Shown: in pieces, positions 1 through 10,902 of the stretch
Layout of the letters: each line of letters begins with the position of its first letter
Position numbering within the stretch: position 1 is the stretch's first letter
Origin: Limnanthes douglasii subsp. nivea
Taxonomy: Eukaryota; Streptophyta; Magnoliopsida; Brassicales; Limnanthaceae
NCBI GenBank assembly: GCA_036936605.1
Contig: JAUPFV010000001.1
Location: 212,023,138-212,087,137, forward strand
Reading direction: 5' to 3'
DNA: 64,000 nt
Translations under genes and position numbers: made by a program
The notes under the pieces: generated by a model
Databases searched by the model: none
Seen by the model: the letters and a program-made list of their open reading frames with translations, nothing else
Told to the model about the DNA's origin: nothing

Positions 1-1640
1 TCGTACGTAATTTTCTCAAAAGCCACTGCCGAAATCTGCATTGCTGCCAAGTATAGGACCAAATGGTCCTTTCTCGCCTTGGAATGCCCAATAGCATGAT
101 TAAGTAGTATTGGGGAATCGTGTATTAACCAAACGTGCTTGGCTTCACAAATTTGCACGAGTTTTAATTCTGCTAATGTTGCTTTATACTCAGCCTCATT
201 ATTAGAAGATTCAAAACCAAATCTTATCCCTTGATGCATCACTAACCCCATGGGTGTGGTTACTTGGACTCCCGCTTCACGTCCATTAATGACCGACCCT
301 TCATTTGTTCAGATAATCTATTCGGTTTGCTCTCTTTTCTGATCAATCTCAATTTCCTCTAGTCGGTTGGAATGAAATTCGGCTAAAACATTCGCCAACA
401 TCTGACCTTTAATTTTCTTTCTAGGCCCGAACTCGATGTTAAAATCAATATCTTGTAGTAAATTCTTCAATATAAAAGACGTTTGGACTATAATGGAATG
501 AGCCTGTAAATAAGGTCGCATCTTTCTAGTTGCGGTTACCAATGTTAGGACTAACTTCTCTAGTTTCAATTACCTCTTCTGAACGTCCAATAAATTCTTG
601 ATTACATAATAAACAAGCCTAGGGTCAGATTTGCCTCACGAACAAATGATGTACTGACTGCACAATTAGACACCACAATATAAAAAAAAACAAGTCTCTC
701 CCCGCATAGCTTTGGTGAATAAAGCGGGGGAAGACAAATATTACTTCAATTCGTGGAAAGCCTCAGTAGATATAGGGGTCCAATAAAACTACTTGGGTGG
801 TCTTAATATGTGAAATAATGAAGCACATTTATCAGATAATCGATATAAACATGTTCAAATGAGCAAAACGTCCCATCAAAATCTAGACTTCTCTTATATT
901 TTTAGACGGGACCATGGTGCTCAGAAGATTCAATTGTATTGGATGTGCCAGTATCCCTTTCTGAATGATAATATATCCTAAAAAATTTCCAGACCAAACC
1001 CCAAACAAGCATTTCTTTCGTATTTAGCGTGAGATTTATTCTTGTCAGGTTATCAAACGTTTCTTATAGGTCAGAAAAATAGTCATCCTTCGTAATTTTA
1101 ACCAATATATTGTCTATGTATAATTCAACTTTACACCCGATCTATCCTTTAAATCCTTGTTTACTAAACTCTGATAGGAGGCATCTGCATTTTTTAGACC
1201 GAACAACGTGATTTTATAGCAATGCTAACATCTCCTAGTTATAAACTATGTGTTTTCATGATCATTGGAGTCTAACCTTATTTTATTGTACCTCACAATG
1301 ACGCCCATGAAAAAGAGCTTTTTGTTTTTCAACATTGAATCCACTAGGTGGCGGATCCTTGGTATCGGGAAGAAATCCTTTCAGCACCTCATATTGAGGT
1401 CAATGAATTCCATGGAGATTCTCCACTTTATGTTATTCTTTTTCACTGGACGTGATTGGATATCCACAACGGGTACTGAGATTAACGGATTCTCTACCTT
1501 TGTCGGCCTCTCTACCTCCCCAATAATAGCATATGCCTTTTCGTAAGAAAAACATTTGTCGTTTCTGAAGGACCAGCACACTGCTGGGACTCTGTTATGT
1601 CCTCCAAATATGAGGTGAATAAATACGAAAAGAATCAATT
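1..1640 (-). pseudogene. Ty3/gypsy pol fragment (reverse transcriptase to RNase H), left edge open
   Basis: Read on the minus strand, from 1640 down, this gives the Tat-type pol order. Reverse transcriptase shows KWRISMEFIDLN (near 1425), FGLKNADASYQ (1188-1207) and YIDNILVK (near 1115) where active enzymes have YIDD. RNase H follows from about 570 and includes SNNEAEYKA (near 195), running off the left edge. Stops and frame changes break the reading several times, for example after the LNMRC stretch at 1381. No protease, gag or LTR is visible to the right, so the copy is truncated near 1640. The RNase H part is better preserved than the RT part. Relatedness to the three Tat elements in the window is clear at protein level; it cannot be active. 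Confidence 0.85.
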
Positions 1641-3063
1641 TTTATCGAACTGCAGAAGACATGTTTCTTTCTAATATCTAAAATATTTCCTCCAAGAAAC
1701 TCATATTCCGCAACTCTCATTTATAAGGATAAAATTGGGTCTCTAGGATCTATCCTTCAAATCGTTGCTGTTGAAACATATTTTATTTAATACTTTTTTG
1801 TATACAAAAACTATTTTATGTCTGAATTTGAAGTCTATTTCTTACGGTTGGAAATACGCTTGGTTCACATTCGGCAGTATTCTTTCTTTTAGGGTGAATC
1901 TGGGTGAATAAACTCATCTAGAATCCGCAGAAAATCCGTGCTCTAAGGTTAACCATTGTTAATTAGTTCAAATCTAGAAAACGCATGATCTTATAATATA
2001 GAAGTGTGTACCTTTTGGGTTCATACTATGGAACTATTAAAATTTTAATTTTATTGGGAATGCGAATTAATTTATATGCTAGGGAGATCCATTATTTTCA
2101 GATTCATGTTATTTTGATTATTTTTTATGTTTCAATTCTTTTCTTTTTGCTTTTAGCATAGGCCTGCCACTTGAACTACAGGCGCACAAACGTGATAAGT
2201 TCAAAGTCCACTATGCGTGCTTTTTTGATAAAATAGAGTATTTTGAATTCTTTTCATAATAACAAAATAATTTGGGAGGGCTGTACCATCTAACTATATA
2301 AATATGTGATTAAAATTAAAATTAAAAAACACTAAAAAAAATTAAATTTATACATTTTGAAGATTAGTATAAAATCTCATCAACTAATCTTTTAGTCCAT
2401 AAGATTTCAGAATAATTTATCGTTTAAGTGAGTTGTTTGTTAACACATTTCTTACTTGATTTGTTTTTTTTTTTTTTTTAATTTACGGTTTTAATAATAT
2501 TATAATAACAAATCATTTTTTAAAGATAATAACCGAAATCAAATTACAAAAATTAAAAAATAATACTTAATGTAGTTTGTTTTTCTAACGTATACATATT
2601 TAACATGTAAATTTAGCTCGTTATGATCGTACATATTCTTAATATCAGTTTATATAAATGAAAGGGATTTAAAAAACGATTTACAAACCAAATTAAACTC
2701 TTTAACATTAATCATAATGACATATGAATCAAAATTTAAATAGAAACCAATAACAAATAAGAGTGATATTAATACACTTTTTTTTGTTTAAAATAATAAC
2801 AACTCATGTTCGTTTTCTTTTTCCTTCAAAGACTTTTACATTTTAAATTTCTTTTTCCTTTCCTCTAAAATTATTTAAATTTTTTTTTTTAAAGATAATA
2901 TCATCTATTGTAATCTATTGTATTCTTTCGTAATATTCAATTTTTTTTTTCTGAGAGCGATTAAACTTCCAAACATGTATCAAAAAAATTGAGTGCATTT
3001 TTTCGCTGGATAGTATAATATTAATTCATAATCGTCGTTCGTTGTAAACATCTCACCATTTTT
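1641..3063. other. AT-rich stretch without a recognisable gene
   Basis: About 1.4 kb of AT-rich sequence with many homopolymer runs, including poly-T at 2465-2480 and near 2881. I see no long open frame, no family motif and no clear terminal repeat. Confidence 0.6.
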
Positions 3064-3660
3064 CTAAAATAATAGAAAAAAATTCTGACACATGTTCTCT
3101 AAACCAACTTGTTGTCTAGTCCAAGAAGTTTTATCATCAAAATTTTTGAATTTACAAATGTAAAAATAAAGATACGGATCTTTTAAACTAGCAACTGCAC
3201 CAAAACATTCAAGAGATGAATATAGTTGACATTTATATTCATTAATATTCGTATTTGTGATATTAAATGTCTCATTAGTTATATAAAAAACACGATGTAA
3301 CATGGTTGGGAATAACCTTTTTGGCTTTTCTAATAGCATCTTCCATTCCAATAATGGAGCTTATGAATACTCGCATACAACATGTTAATAATGAAGTGAA
3401 TATATTTCAACCATTTATTAATCACAAATCCACCTTCAATAGGTCTATAATATTCAATGTTTTGGACACATTTTAATTCATTAGTTCTAGTATTACAACC
3501 AAAACCTACAACCATGTATGCTCTTCTAAATTCATTAGTTTTACCATGACAATCAATGTAATTTTTGTGTTTTGGCCAACCAATAAGCTTATATTCTCCA
3601 GTTCTCGGGTTCCACAAAGCTAACTTCTCAATATAGTCTAAATAAAAGACATCCATACAA
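3064..3660 (-). pseudogene. F-box-associated domain gene fragment, frameshifted
   Basis: Two overlapping minus-strand frames together resemble the F-box-associated (FBA) domain of plant F-box proteins, which serve as substrate receptors of SCF ubiquitin ligases. The first (3656-3330) has LALWNPRTGEYKLIGWPK and VVGFGCNTRTNELKCV, matching the family's 'LWNP.T.E' and 'GFG.D..TN.YK.V' pattern. The second (3351-3064) continues with VFYITNETFNIT and a typical later segment ending in TSWTRQQ. The frame changes near 3340, so the gene is broken. Sequence upstream to about 3760 gives more family-like residues in yet another frame (GYDTSLIINSPGD), suggesting a second frameshift near 3657. No F-box motif itself was found. 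This is the only stretch that looks derived from an ordinary host gene. Confidence 0.7.
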
Positions 3661-4334
3661 TTACGTTTAATGTTCCAACTGTCCTTTCTATAGTCGCCAA
3701 ACTACTGACATCTCCCGGTGAATTAATTATTAAAGAGGTATCATAGCCGGTGATATGGGATTACCAAGAGCGATTGATGTTTCATTATTGGAGGTTGTCA
3801 CGGTAACAGTAGGGGAGGCCAAAGGGACATAACATTCTCCAAAAATCAAGAAGAAAAAAGGGCACAAAAGATGCTAAGAGGTTAGTTATAACATGGTAGA
3901 AAAGAGGAACAAAGTGGCCATCCGTTCAGAGATCATACTCCGATCCGAGTTCATTCCTCATATCATTCCCACTAAACTTACAACTCAAGAAGAGGTACAT
4001 GATGATCCTTCTTCTCTGGTGTTTCGTACCGTTGACCAACCTTCTGCGCCTGTAATATAGTCGATCTACTCAAAATAACAATTTTTAAAAAGGTAAAAGA
4101 TAGTATATTGATGGAAATCCGGACACCTCCGCGACACCAGGGTAGGAAATAGTCTGCCCCCAAATATTTACATGATAGTAAGATAAAGTAAATATTTACA
4201 AGATAAGTTCACTCTAAGTTTAACCTGAGATACTCAACCTTCCATGAATGCTTCAACAAATTGCCTTCTGTATCCGAGAGTTTGTATGTTTTTTGCTTAA
4301 CTCTTTCATATACGACTAACCTTCCTAACAGTTT
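3661..4334. other. Unassigned stretch with one short open frame
   Basis: No known family recognised. An ATG-started frame of 55 codons runs on the plus strand at 3893-4060 (starts MVEKRNKV, ends QPSAPVI). It is too short and unmatched to be called a gene. The rest is AT-rich. Confidence 0.4.
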
Positions 4335-4560
4335 TTCTTTAGTGAGCATGAATACTTTTTTTAATATTTTATCTTCAAATGATACAAGTAAAGAATCATT
4401 AATAAAAGAAGAAATGCAAGTTATCGAGGCTCAACCAAATGATACAAGTAAAGAATCATCACTAAAAGAAGAAATGTAAATTATTGAGGATTTATAATAC
4501 TTGAATAGGGATATGTTCAGAGCAGCAAGCAGGACTACGAAAATATTTGCACCCATGATA
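4335..4560 (+). pseudogene. LINE ORF1 tail fragment with a 60-bp tandem duplication
   Basis: The plus strand here matches, base for base over long stretches, the reverse complement of 15640-15800, which lies just upstream of a LINE endonuclease on the minus strand. Shared residues include NDTSKES.IKEEM here against NDTCRELSIKEEM there, and a downstream block around ACTACGAAAATATTT. I therefore call it the C-terminal part of a LINE ORF1, in the opposite orientation to the neighbouring LINE reverse transcriptase. A 60-bp unit occurs twice in tandem from about 4378 to 4480. Several stops interrupt it. Confidence 0.6.
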
Positions 4561-4589
4561 GCAAAAGAACTTATAAGATAATATTATAT

Positions 4590-5060
4590 GAATATTATCA
4601 TGAATCAACATTCCTTTGACAAAAACACCTTCAGTGTTTGAGATAATATTAGGGAGGATTTTGGCTAATATGAAGTTTATAAGATTCGATAAGACTCGGT
4701 TAAGTATAGTGCACAGACCAATAGGTCTACAATTGTTCCAGGTTATAGGATTAGCAGTCTTGGTAATTAAGCAAAACCCAGTTGCAAAATACGTTTGGGG
4801 ATATTGCTATCTTTTAGATAAGAGTTTAGAGTATTACAAAGGTCAAATTTAATAATTCTCGAGAATATTTTGAAGAATAAGATATTATACCCATCGATTC
4901 ATGCAACACTATTAGTGCTCATATTGTTCATTATCTTGCAAACTTCCTCCTCACTAGTAGACTTAAGAAGAGAGTCATTATCTTCCTTAGTAGCAAGGTT
5001 TGGAATGTTGTAAAAATTGTTGTCCAATATCATCATTCTCTCATCATCATGTCTTTGCAA
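4590..5060 (-). pseudogene. LINE reverse transcriptase fragment (N-terminal part)
   Basis: Minus-strand translation gives the linker and start of a plant L1-type reverse transcriptase: NFYNIPNLATKEDNDSLL, then TSEEEVCKIMNNMSTNS, the family's 'EEEV..A...M...KAPGPDG' region, then a degenerate 'RPI.L......K...N' block ending near 4620. Stops and at least one frame change are present. It is the downstream continuation of the LINE at 14280-15457; Tat element 1 lies between them. The catalytic FADD region is missing, so the copy ends near 4590. Confidence 0.7.
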
Positions 5061-5070
5061 GGAGAACAAG

Positions 5071-5396
5071 AAAATGGTGTAAGTTTAAGGATTTAATTGT
5101 AAGTGATGTAAGTTTTGTCCTTAATTCGTGACTGGTGTAAGTTTTGGAGATATTTGTAACTATGTATAATTACTGAGGACTAAATAGCAATTAGTCCATT
5201 TATTGTAACAGAGTTTAGTTTGAGGATACGTCTTAGCTCCTCTAAATAAAGGGCAAAGAACCTCCAATAAAGGGGTTCAACACTTTTTTGAAAACTCTTT
5301 AGTACTTGTGTTTCTCTCTCTAAATGCTCTCTGGGTATTTCCTCTATCTAAAAATCTTTCCTAAGTAATTTACTAAAGCAGAATTATAACTCACCA
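5071..5396 (+). repeat. 5' LTR of Tat element 1 (start degraded)
   Basis: Aligns by eye with 13898-14256, including AGCAATTAGTCCATT, CTCCTCTA.ATAAAGGG, CCAATAAAGGGGTTCAACAC and the end AACTCACCA. About 30 bp present at the start of the 3' LTR are absent, probably lost between repeated U3 motifs. The TATA box of the 3' copy (TATATAAA) reads TAAATAAA here (5243-5250). Confidence 0.88.
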
Positions 5397-5399
5397 AAT

Positions 5400-5417
5400 T
5401 GGCGACTTCACTATGGA
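5400..5417 (+). other. Primer-binding site of element 1
   Basis: TGGCGACTTCACTATGGA starts three bases after the 5' LTR end. The matching site in element 2 reads TGGCCACTTCACTGGGGA. Position and the leading TGG fit the 3' CCA end of a tRNA. I do not assign the tRNA species. Confidence 0.7.
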
Positions 5418-5497
5418 CATTGAATAAGAAGAGTCATTTGATAATTCTGTTCGAAATTGATACAATCTAATTATATTCTTTGATTGAAATTCATACA

Positions 5498-7260
5498 ATG
5501 AATCCTGAAAACAATCCTACATTACAGTCAGCTATGGAAACTGTAAGAGGTGATCTGTAAAAGAATGGAACTGATGGAAATAGAACTGATGGATCGTCTA
5601 TGATTCAAGTTCAGTCTGATATCAAGACACGAATGAATCAGCTGTTAGATAAAATAACTACTTTGAATGAAAAATATGAGCGGAGAGAGCAAGAAATTCT
5701 CTCAAAAAGACTCAGATATGAAGTTAGACAGGAATTAGAAAAGACCGAGGTGGAAGGTCAGTCGGATCGATCTTTTGATGACCGACGCGCTAAGTTTGAG
5801 CATAAAAAACATGTTTTGTGTCTCCTAAAGAGCGATATTCGTCTCGAAAGGAAAGAAAAGATAAACAATAGTTAAGGACTTCGAGTGACGAAGAGGTTGA
5901 AAGTTCAGCTTTGGGTTTCAAGAGGTACAAAGGTTCTTCGAAAGAAGAATCAGAAAGAGATTATTCGAGGAAGTATAAAAACGAAAGCAAATCTAAGAAT
6001 GATCCTCGTTCGACTTGGCACGAAGGAAATCATTCGAATCAGTATGCTGAAACTCATACAAATTTATATATCACAATGGGAACTGATGATCAGTTCGTTT
6101 AAGGAGATGATCGGAGAAATTTTCCATTGACTTATGAAATTCGCTCTAGGACGCTTCCTAAGCGCTTAGACATTTCAAAGGTGGAGAAGTTCGATGGGAT
6201 GCAGGATCCCGATGATCACATCAAACAATTCAAGAATTATATGATGAAATTCGAGGATGACGAACGGCTTGTGTGTCGTGCTTTTTCCCAAACTTTTAAT
6301 GGAACAACTCTTAAATGGTACAACAGGATTCTGAGGGGGTCCATATCGAAGTTCAAAGATTTTTATACTGCTTTTTGAAGGAATTTTGTGGGAAGCAAGT
6401 AGATGAGAGTGAATGATGACACTATTATCCAGTCCAAGCAAACACATGGAGAAAAGTTATAAAACTATACGAAGAGGTTTGTATTGACCAAGGCTAGTTT
6501 GGACAATTGTGAGGAAAATGTGGCGATGACAGCTTTTTGCCAAGGGTTATTGCCGGAAGATTTGGCTAATGAAACAACAAAAGAAGGGCTTTGACTTTTG
6601 GAGCTTTGATGGCTCAGGTTGAAGATCAGATAAAGGTGGAGGAGACAAGCAAAGTCCAAAGTTGACCAGTAAGTACTCCAAAACATTTAGGATAGGCGGC
6701 CAATAATTAGGGGAAGCCCTCGAATGGTAATAACAATGGAAATGGTAATCAGCAGTTGAGGCAGAAGAACAACCGCCCTGTGCCAAATACATGGGTCAGG
6801 CAAGCGTCTTATACTGATTTGACAGAGAGTGTTTCTCTCATATGGGATAAGACTAAGAATTCTGTAAACTTTAGGAAGCCATCTCCTATCAGTAGACCAA
6901 AGAAAGAGAAGAATAATAAATTTTGTAGGTATCATGATGATATCGGGCATGATACGGATGATTGTATTGCTTTGAAGAAGGAAATTCAGTATTTGATTGC
7001 GAATTGAAAGCTCCTGACTTATATGAACTCATATGGGAACGCATCGAAAAATAATGGAGCATCAACTTCGAAGGTTGCACCGCCAGCTAAGAATTTGATG
7101 ATTTTTGATTCACAAGTTGAATTATTCGATGCATCTTCTGAATGTGTTGAAAAGGATCCCAACAGGTTGCTTTTGATGACAGTCGAAGAGCCTGTGGAAA
7201 AAGGACGCATCCGAGATCTATGAAGTTTTTTGAATCATTTGCTATTTTGGTGGTGATTCA
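5498..7260 (+). pseudogene. gag: gag of Tat element 1
   Basis: Encodes the structural Gag protein that forms the particle. The start ATG at 5498 is supported by the same MNPENN opening in element 2 (41621). A charged N-terminal region is followed by the gag core at about 6127-6590, with KFDGMQDPDDHIKQF and LKWYNRI as in element 3. A zinc knuckle of the C-X2-H-X4-H-X4-C type lies near 6925-6966 (CRYHDDIGHDTDDC). Stops occur at 5558, after the 6378 segment, and in the linker; several frame changes break the reading. The region before the protease (ASECVEKDPNRLLLMTVEEP) is shared with element 2. Confidence 0.82.
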
Positions 7261-7878
7261 ATGACTGGAAATTCGGATAGTTCGAGGAAAAGGCATGTTG
7301 TCAACTTGACAACTCAAATTGAAGGGAGGATGTCTACTCATCTGTTTGGGAAGAAGTATATTCCCTTCATTTTGTTTGATGAAGATGATTTGAGAGGAAC
7401 TACAGGACCACATGAAGATGTTGTGGTGATTGGGGGAGAGGTGGTTGGCGTCGAAATTCGACGAGTGCTGATTGACACTGGCAGTTCTGCCAATGTCATT
7501 TCTAAATCCACCTATGATAGAATGACGAATATATCTTGGATCAATCAATCAGATCATACAATTATTGGATTCACGGGTGTAACAGCTCGTGTCGTTGGTG
7601 AATTTGAAGGTGAGGTTAGTTTGGGAAAATGACCATTCAAGAAAAAGGTCCAAGTACGTTTTGTGGTGGTGGACTGTCCCACAAGTTATAATTCTATTTT
7701 TGGAAGCTCGTGACTTTCAAGAATATACATGGTGGTTTCTACAGTTCATCACTGCTTTAAGTACGTGGTTGGAGACAGAGTTGGTGTTGTTCGAGGCGAT
7801 CAAAAGATTGTCAGAGAATGTTATGCAACTGCGCTTTGGATCCGGGGATGCAGTAGTGGAGATTTGATGAGAGAATAG
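7261..7878 (+). pseudogene. pro: Protease of Tat element 1, ending in a conserved UAG
   Basis: Aspartic protease that would cut the polyprotein. The active-site motif LIDTGSSANV is at about 7468-7497. A frame change after 7632 disrupts the C-terminal half, which resumes in other frames (a version of the VVDCPT...GS motif can be traced). The original frame ends GDLMRE then UAG at 7876-7878, followed by AAA UUA. That UAG lies in the same frame as both the protease start and the downstream reverse transcriptase, and at the same position as in elements 2 and 3. Confidence 0.78.
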
Positions 7879-8990
7879 AAATTATAAAGGGCACCCTCGT
7901 TGTTAGAAGTAAGGGTTGACGATCCGAGGAAGACCCCGGGGTCTTTAACGGTGAGTGAAGAAATAGAGGAATTTACTTTTTCAGAAATGAAAGTGCTTCG
8001 AATCAGAACTTTATTGATCCTTTTTCTACGTCAACAATTACTTGGTTTTTTATCTCAAAATTTGGATGTCTTCGCTTGGCGGACAAAAGATGTAACAAGA
8101 GTGCCTATTGAAATAAGTTGGCATAGCTTACGTATAGATCTGAAGGTCAAGCCGGTAATTCAAAAAAGAAGAGCTTTTTCCTCGGAGAAGGAATAAGGGG
8201 TTGTTGCTGAAGTAGATCGGTTGTCTAAATTCGGACACATAAGGGAATCACAGTGTCCTTTATGGACAGCGAATCCGGTGGTGGTAAAAAATAAGAACGG
8301 GAAATAGAGGATGTCTGTAGATTTTACATATTTGAAAAGAGCTTGCCCCAAGGATCCGTTTCACGTTCCTCGAATAGATCAGTTGATTGATTCTACTTCA
8401 GGAATTTTTTTAAAATCTTTATGGATGCTTTTGCAGGGTATAACCAGATTCAGATGGATCTGAAGGATCAAGAATGCACAAATTCTATAAGTGATAGGGG
8501 TCTGCATTGTTATAGGGTGATGCCCTTCGGATTGAAAAATGTTGGATTCACTTATCAGAGATTGATGAATAAAGCTTCTGCTACATAGATCGAAAGAAAT
8601 ATGGAGGTATATATAGATGATATGGTAGTGAAAAGCTCAAGGGCGATCAGGTTGAAGTTAAAACCTGAGAAATGCACCTTTGGACTTCGATCGCGGAAGT
8701 TTTTCAGTTTTATCATCAGTGAAAAAGGAATAGAAGCTGATCCAGAACAATTAAAATCTTTGATAACAATGAATTCTCCTCAGTCAATCAAAGAAGTGAA
8801 AATTCTGACAGGAAGGTTAGCAACACTTAATCGATTTATTACTAGATTTTCGGATAAATGCTTTCCTTTCTTTCAAGTGTTACGAGGGCCCAATAGGTTC
8901 GAATGGACATCAAAATGTGAAGCCGCTTTCACGAACATTAAAAATTTGTTGTCATCACCAAAAATTATGGCAAAGCCTCGAAATGGGGAG
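7879..8990 (+). pseudogene. pol: Reverse transcriptase of Tat element 1
   Basis: RNA-dependent DNA polymerase domain. The connector after the UAG (DDPRKTPGSLTVSEEIEEF) matches elements 2 and 3. RT motifs follow: PCPFGLKN-type block near 8525 and YIDDMVVKS with the catalytic YIDD at 8608-8619. Roughly 18 codons present in element 2 just after YIDD (DEVHLDDLEKAF) are deleted here. Stops at about 8196 and 8305-8307 and a frameshift near 8415 inactivate it. The later part, from LKLKPEKCTFG on, is open into RNase H. Confidence 0.82.
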
Positions 8991-9936
8991 AAATTATTTC
9001 TATACATTACGGTATCAGATTTTGCACTAATCGCAATGTTAATTAGTGAGGATTCAAGAATTCTAAAGCCGGCGTATTATGTTAGCAAAAGTTTGGTGGC
9101 AGCAGAAAAAAGATATATGAAACTAAAAAAGTTGGCATTAGCATTCGTGATCGCTCGTAGGAAGATGCGTCCATACTTTCAAGCTCATACTATCGAAGTC
9201 CGAACTTCATTCCCCTTAAAAAATGTTTTACAACGACCTGATATTTCAGGGAGGATGACTAAATGGTCAGTGGAATTGGGGGATTATGATATTTATTTAC
9301 ACCTCGAACAACGATAAAGGCACAAGCATTGGCGGTTTGTTGAGTTCAATTCAAGTCGCTCAGATGAAGAAGAAACTAAAGAGGCCAAACCTGTCGATTC
9401 GATGTGGGTTGTTCAAACAGATGGTGGATCCAGTATCTCAGGATGTAGTGCTAGGGTTCAACTAATAGCTCCGACAGAAGAAACAATGGTACAATAAATT
9501 AAATTTTTCTTTCATGCTTCGAGCAATGAAGCTGAATACAAAGCTGCTTTGGCAGGTTTGAGATTGTCAAAAATTTGTGGGGCTACTTCAGTGCGTTTGG
9601 AGACGGATTCTCAGCTATTGGAAAATCAGGTATCTGGGTGTTCCAAAGCAAGGAATGATCGGTTAATTTTCTATCTTCGGGAGCTTCGGAATTTGATGTT
9701 TCTGTTTGATAACGTTGTTGTGGAATGCATTGGGAGATGAAGTAATATGGTGGCTGATTCTTTAGCAAACATTGTTTCCAAGGAAGAATATCCTTGGATT
9801 TTGCTACAAGAAAATCCTTCAATTGTTACTCAATATAACCAATGTGAATACATAGAAGAAATTGTTACCACTGATGAAAGCCGACGCAATTGGCGATTAG
9901 ATATCTTTAATTTTTTTACTCAACGAATACTTCCAG
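8991..9936 (+). pseudogene. pol: RNase H domains of Tat element 1
   Basis: The RT-linked RNase H removes RNA from the hybrid. Motifs: LFLYITVSDFALIAMLIS, KLALAFVIARRKMRPYF and DISGRMTKWSVELGDYD. A second RNase H-like domain follows, with TDGGSSISG at about 9418-9445, SNEAEYKAALAG and ETDSQLLENQ, and then MVADSLANIVS-EEYPW. The open frame runs 8601-9317, then frameshifts and stops near 9318 and 9496 break it. Confidence 0.8.
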
Positions 9937-10640
9937 ATGGTGAACGGTATCTGTTTTCGTTTTAGAATTCGTCGAAGGATTACAACAGGCAATGGTCCTC
10001 AGTTTAATAACAGGGAAATGACTGCATTTTGTACTTCTAAAGGAATTCAACAATGTTTTTTGACGCATTTTCATCCTCAAGCCAATGGACAAGTGGAAGT
10101 GACAAACAGAATAATTTTAGATGGCTTGAAGAAGAATTTATCATGGGCAGCAGGAAAGTGGCCAAATTATTAGCAAGAGGTGCTTTGGGCTTATCGAACA
10201 ACTCCAATAGAAGCTACAAAAGAGACTCCTTTTTCTTTGGCATATGGTAAGGATGTAGTCAACCCTATTGAATCTACGACGTCATCTTTTAGAATATTTG
10301 TATATTGTGAAAATTCTAATGATGAAATTCGAAGGGTTAATTTGGATTTAACGGAGGAAAAAAGGGTTCGAGCTCATTGGAATGTAATTCATTATCAAAA
10401 TCTTATGAGGAATAAATATGATTCGAAGCTAAAGAGAAAAGAATTTAAAGAAGGTGATAAAGTGTTGCAAAAAGTTTTTCTACACACAAAAGAGAAGAGC
10501 CACAGAAAAATTGCTCTAAATTGGGAAGGGCCTTAAACCATTGTTGAAAGAATTAAGCCAGGGTCTTATCGTCTTTGTGATTTCGAGGGGAGGATGCTAC
10601 AACATCCTTGGAATATTCAGCACTTGAAGCTTTATTGGGA
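9937..10640 (+). pseudogene. pol: Integrase C-terminal half of element 1, zinc finger and core deleted
   Basis: Integrase would insert the DNA copy. Compared with element 2 (46081-46620), the HHCC zinc-binding region and the first catalytic Asp are missing: the reading passes from FFTQRILPD directly to RRITTGNGPQFNN near 9945-9975. The second catalytic Asp is also changed (TTGN where element 2 has TTDN). The catalytic Glu remains in ANGQVEVTNR. The C-terminal part (LWAYRTTPIEATKETPFSL and GDKVLQKVFLHTKEKS) is open to 10536, and the end LQHPWNIQHLKLYW lies near 10590-10638. Confidence 0.8.
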
Positions 10641-10902
10641 GTAACCATGTTTTTGTACTTTGGAATTTTTGTTTTGAATGACGCACTCTTTCCTATCTTG
10701 TTGGCCCAGATAGGTTTTAACGAGGCGTCATGTACCTATTCAATTTTATCAATAAAGTTTGTTTTTTTTCCAATGGTTGTTTACATTTATTTGGATACTA
10801 TCTTAAAAAATCATCAAAGATTGATCACCTTTGAGATTAGTTAAGAATAGAATATTCTGAAGTGTTTATGACACTTTTCGAAGAGAGGGATTAAAAAGAT
10901 AG
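10641..10902. other. Spacer between pol and antisense ORF of element 1
   Basis: Shared with element 2 (47217-47757) at sequence level, for example CTTTGGAATTTTT and ATCAATAAA.TTTG. The frame on the plus strand is not conserved between the two copies, so I read it as noncoding, perhaps the terminator or 3' region of the antisense gene. Confidence 0.5.

Noticed and set aside
4261..4479. 72-codon plus-strand frame as a small gene
   Set aside because: The second half is LINE ORF1-derived with a tandem duplication, and no proper ATG opens the frame at its start.
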